Shown: piece by piece, positions 24,760-24,963 of the stretch
How the letters are laid out: the number at the start of each line of letters is the position of its first letter
Numbering within the stretch: position 1 is the stretch's first letter
Assembly (NCBI GenBank): GCA_009801015.1
Contig: VHZZ01000254.1
Location: forward strand, 28,207-53,169
Source: Silene noctiflora
Taxonomy: Eukaryota; Streptophyta; Magnoliopsida; Caryophyllales; Caryophyllaceae
Direction: 5' to 3'
DNA: 24,963 bases
Program-made: the position numbers and the translations under genes
The notes under the pieces: model-generated
What the model saw: only the letters and a program-made list of their open reading frames with translations
The model's database searches: none
What the model was told of the DNA's origin: nothing

Positions 24760-24900
24760 TTCGTTTCAGTCTTCTCCTATGTACTATATATACCCCATCA
24801 GTAATGAATAATAGACACCTCTTCACCCTCTCTTATTCTATTTGCTTATCTTCCTCTAAGTTCTCTCTACCCTTTCTCCTCTATTTCTTATTCTATAACA
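24760..24900 (+). mobile_element. Probable 3' portion of a copia-type LTR
   Basis: A TATA box (CTATATATAC, about 24783-24792) is followed by a pyrimidine-rich leader (TCTCTTATTC, CTCTCTACCC) and ends in TATAACA at 24900. Next comes CGTTATCAGCATGAAG, which resembles the conserved sequence I recall just inside the 5' LTR of many plant copia elements (ACACGTTATCAGCACGA). The start of the LTR is not defined, and the window ends before any gag frame. It could instead be a solo LTR. Confidence 0.45.
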
Positions 24901-24963
24901 CGTTATCAGCATGAAGTTCTAACTAATTGAGCGGTAATTCTTTCCTACTCTTACTTTTTGCCC

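Noticed and set aside
24677..24900. Full LTR starting at TGTTGGTC
   Set aside because: TG start and CA end fit, but the first part lies within the GGGTC-rich stretch and I have no second copy to fix the boundary.

Overview
This is nuclear DNA from a flowering plant. The two genes are split by GT-AG introns, and both encode plant-type proteins (an AP-5 adaptor mu subunit and a ZEITLUPE/ADAGIO photoreceptor). The rest is AT-rich and dense in non-autonomous transposons. The 8-mer ACTCCGTA occurs seven times over both strands, which I associate with Caryophyllales (Amaranthaceae/Chenopodiaceae such as spinach or beet). That placement is an inference, not proof. Seven isolated N bases lie between 472 and 880.

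Layout. 1-1847: AT-rich intergenic DNA with a GGGTC-rich tract, a C-rich pocket on the minus strand and dispersed repeat copies. 1848-11184: three Helitron-like elements, apparently head to tail and all running right to left, with 3' CTRR ends at 1848, 5365 and 7046 and 5' TC ends at 6975 and 11184. They carry nested insertions: a 1.26 kb foldback, a hAT-type MITE with a perfect 8-bp target duplication, and two further inverted-repeat elements. 11185-11805: upstream region of the first gene. 11806-19218, plus strand: AP5M in eight exons (633 aa predicted). 19219-20545: shared 3' intergenic space between convergent genes. 20546-23703, minus strand: ZTL/ADO1-like gene in two exons (629 aa predicted). 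23704-24963: ZTL upstream region, then a degenerate GAATTGAACT element, a GGGTC-rich stretch and what looks like the end of a copia-type LTR.

The two genes have no evident functional link. AP5M would act in endosomal sorting. ZTL would act in blue-light control of protein turnover in the circadian clock. Both reading frames appear intact. Insertions sit only in introns and flanks. No bacterial, organellar, tRNA, rRNA or CRISPR features were found. The most interesting material is the transposon architecture on the left, and I see no convincing new protein system.
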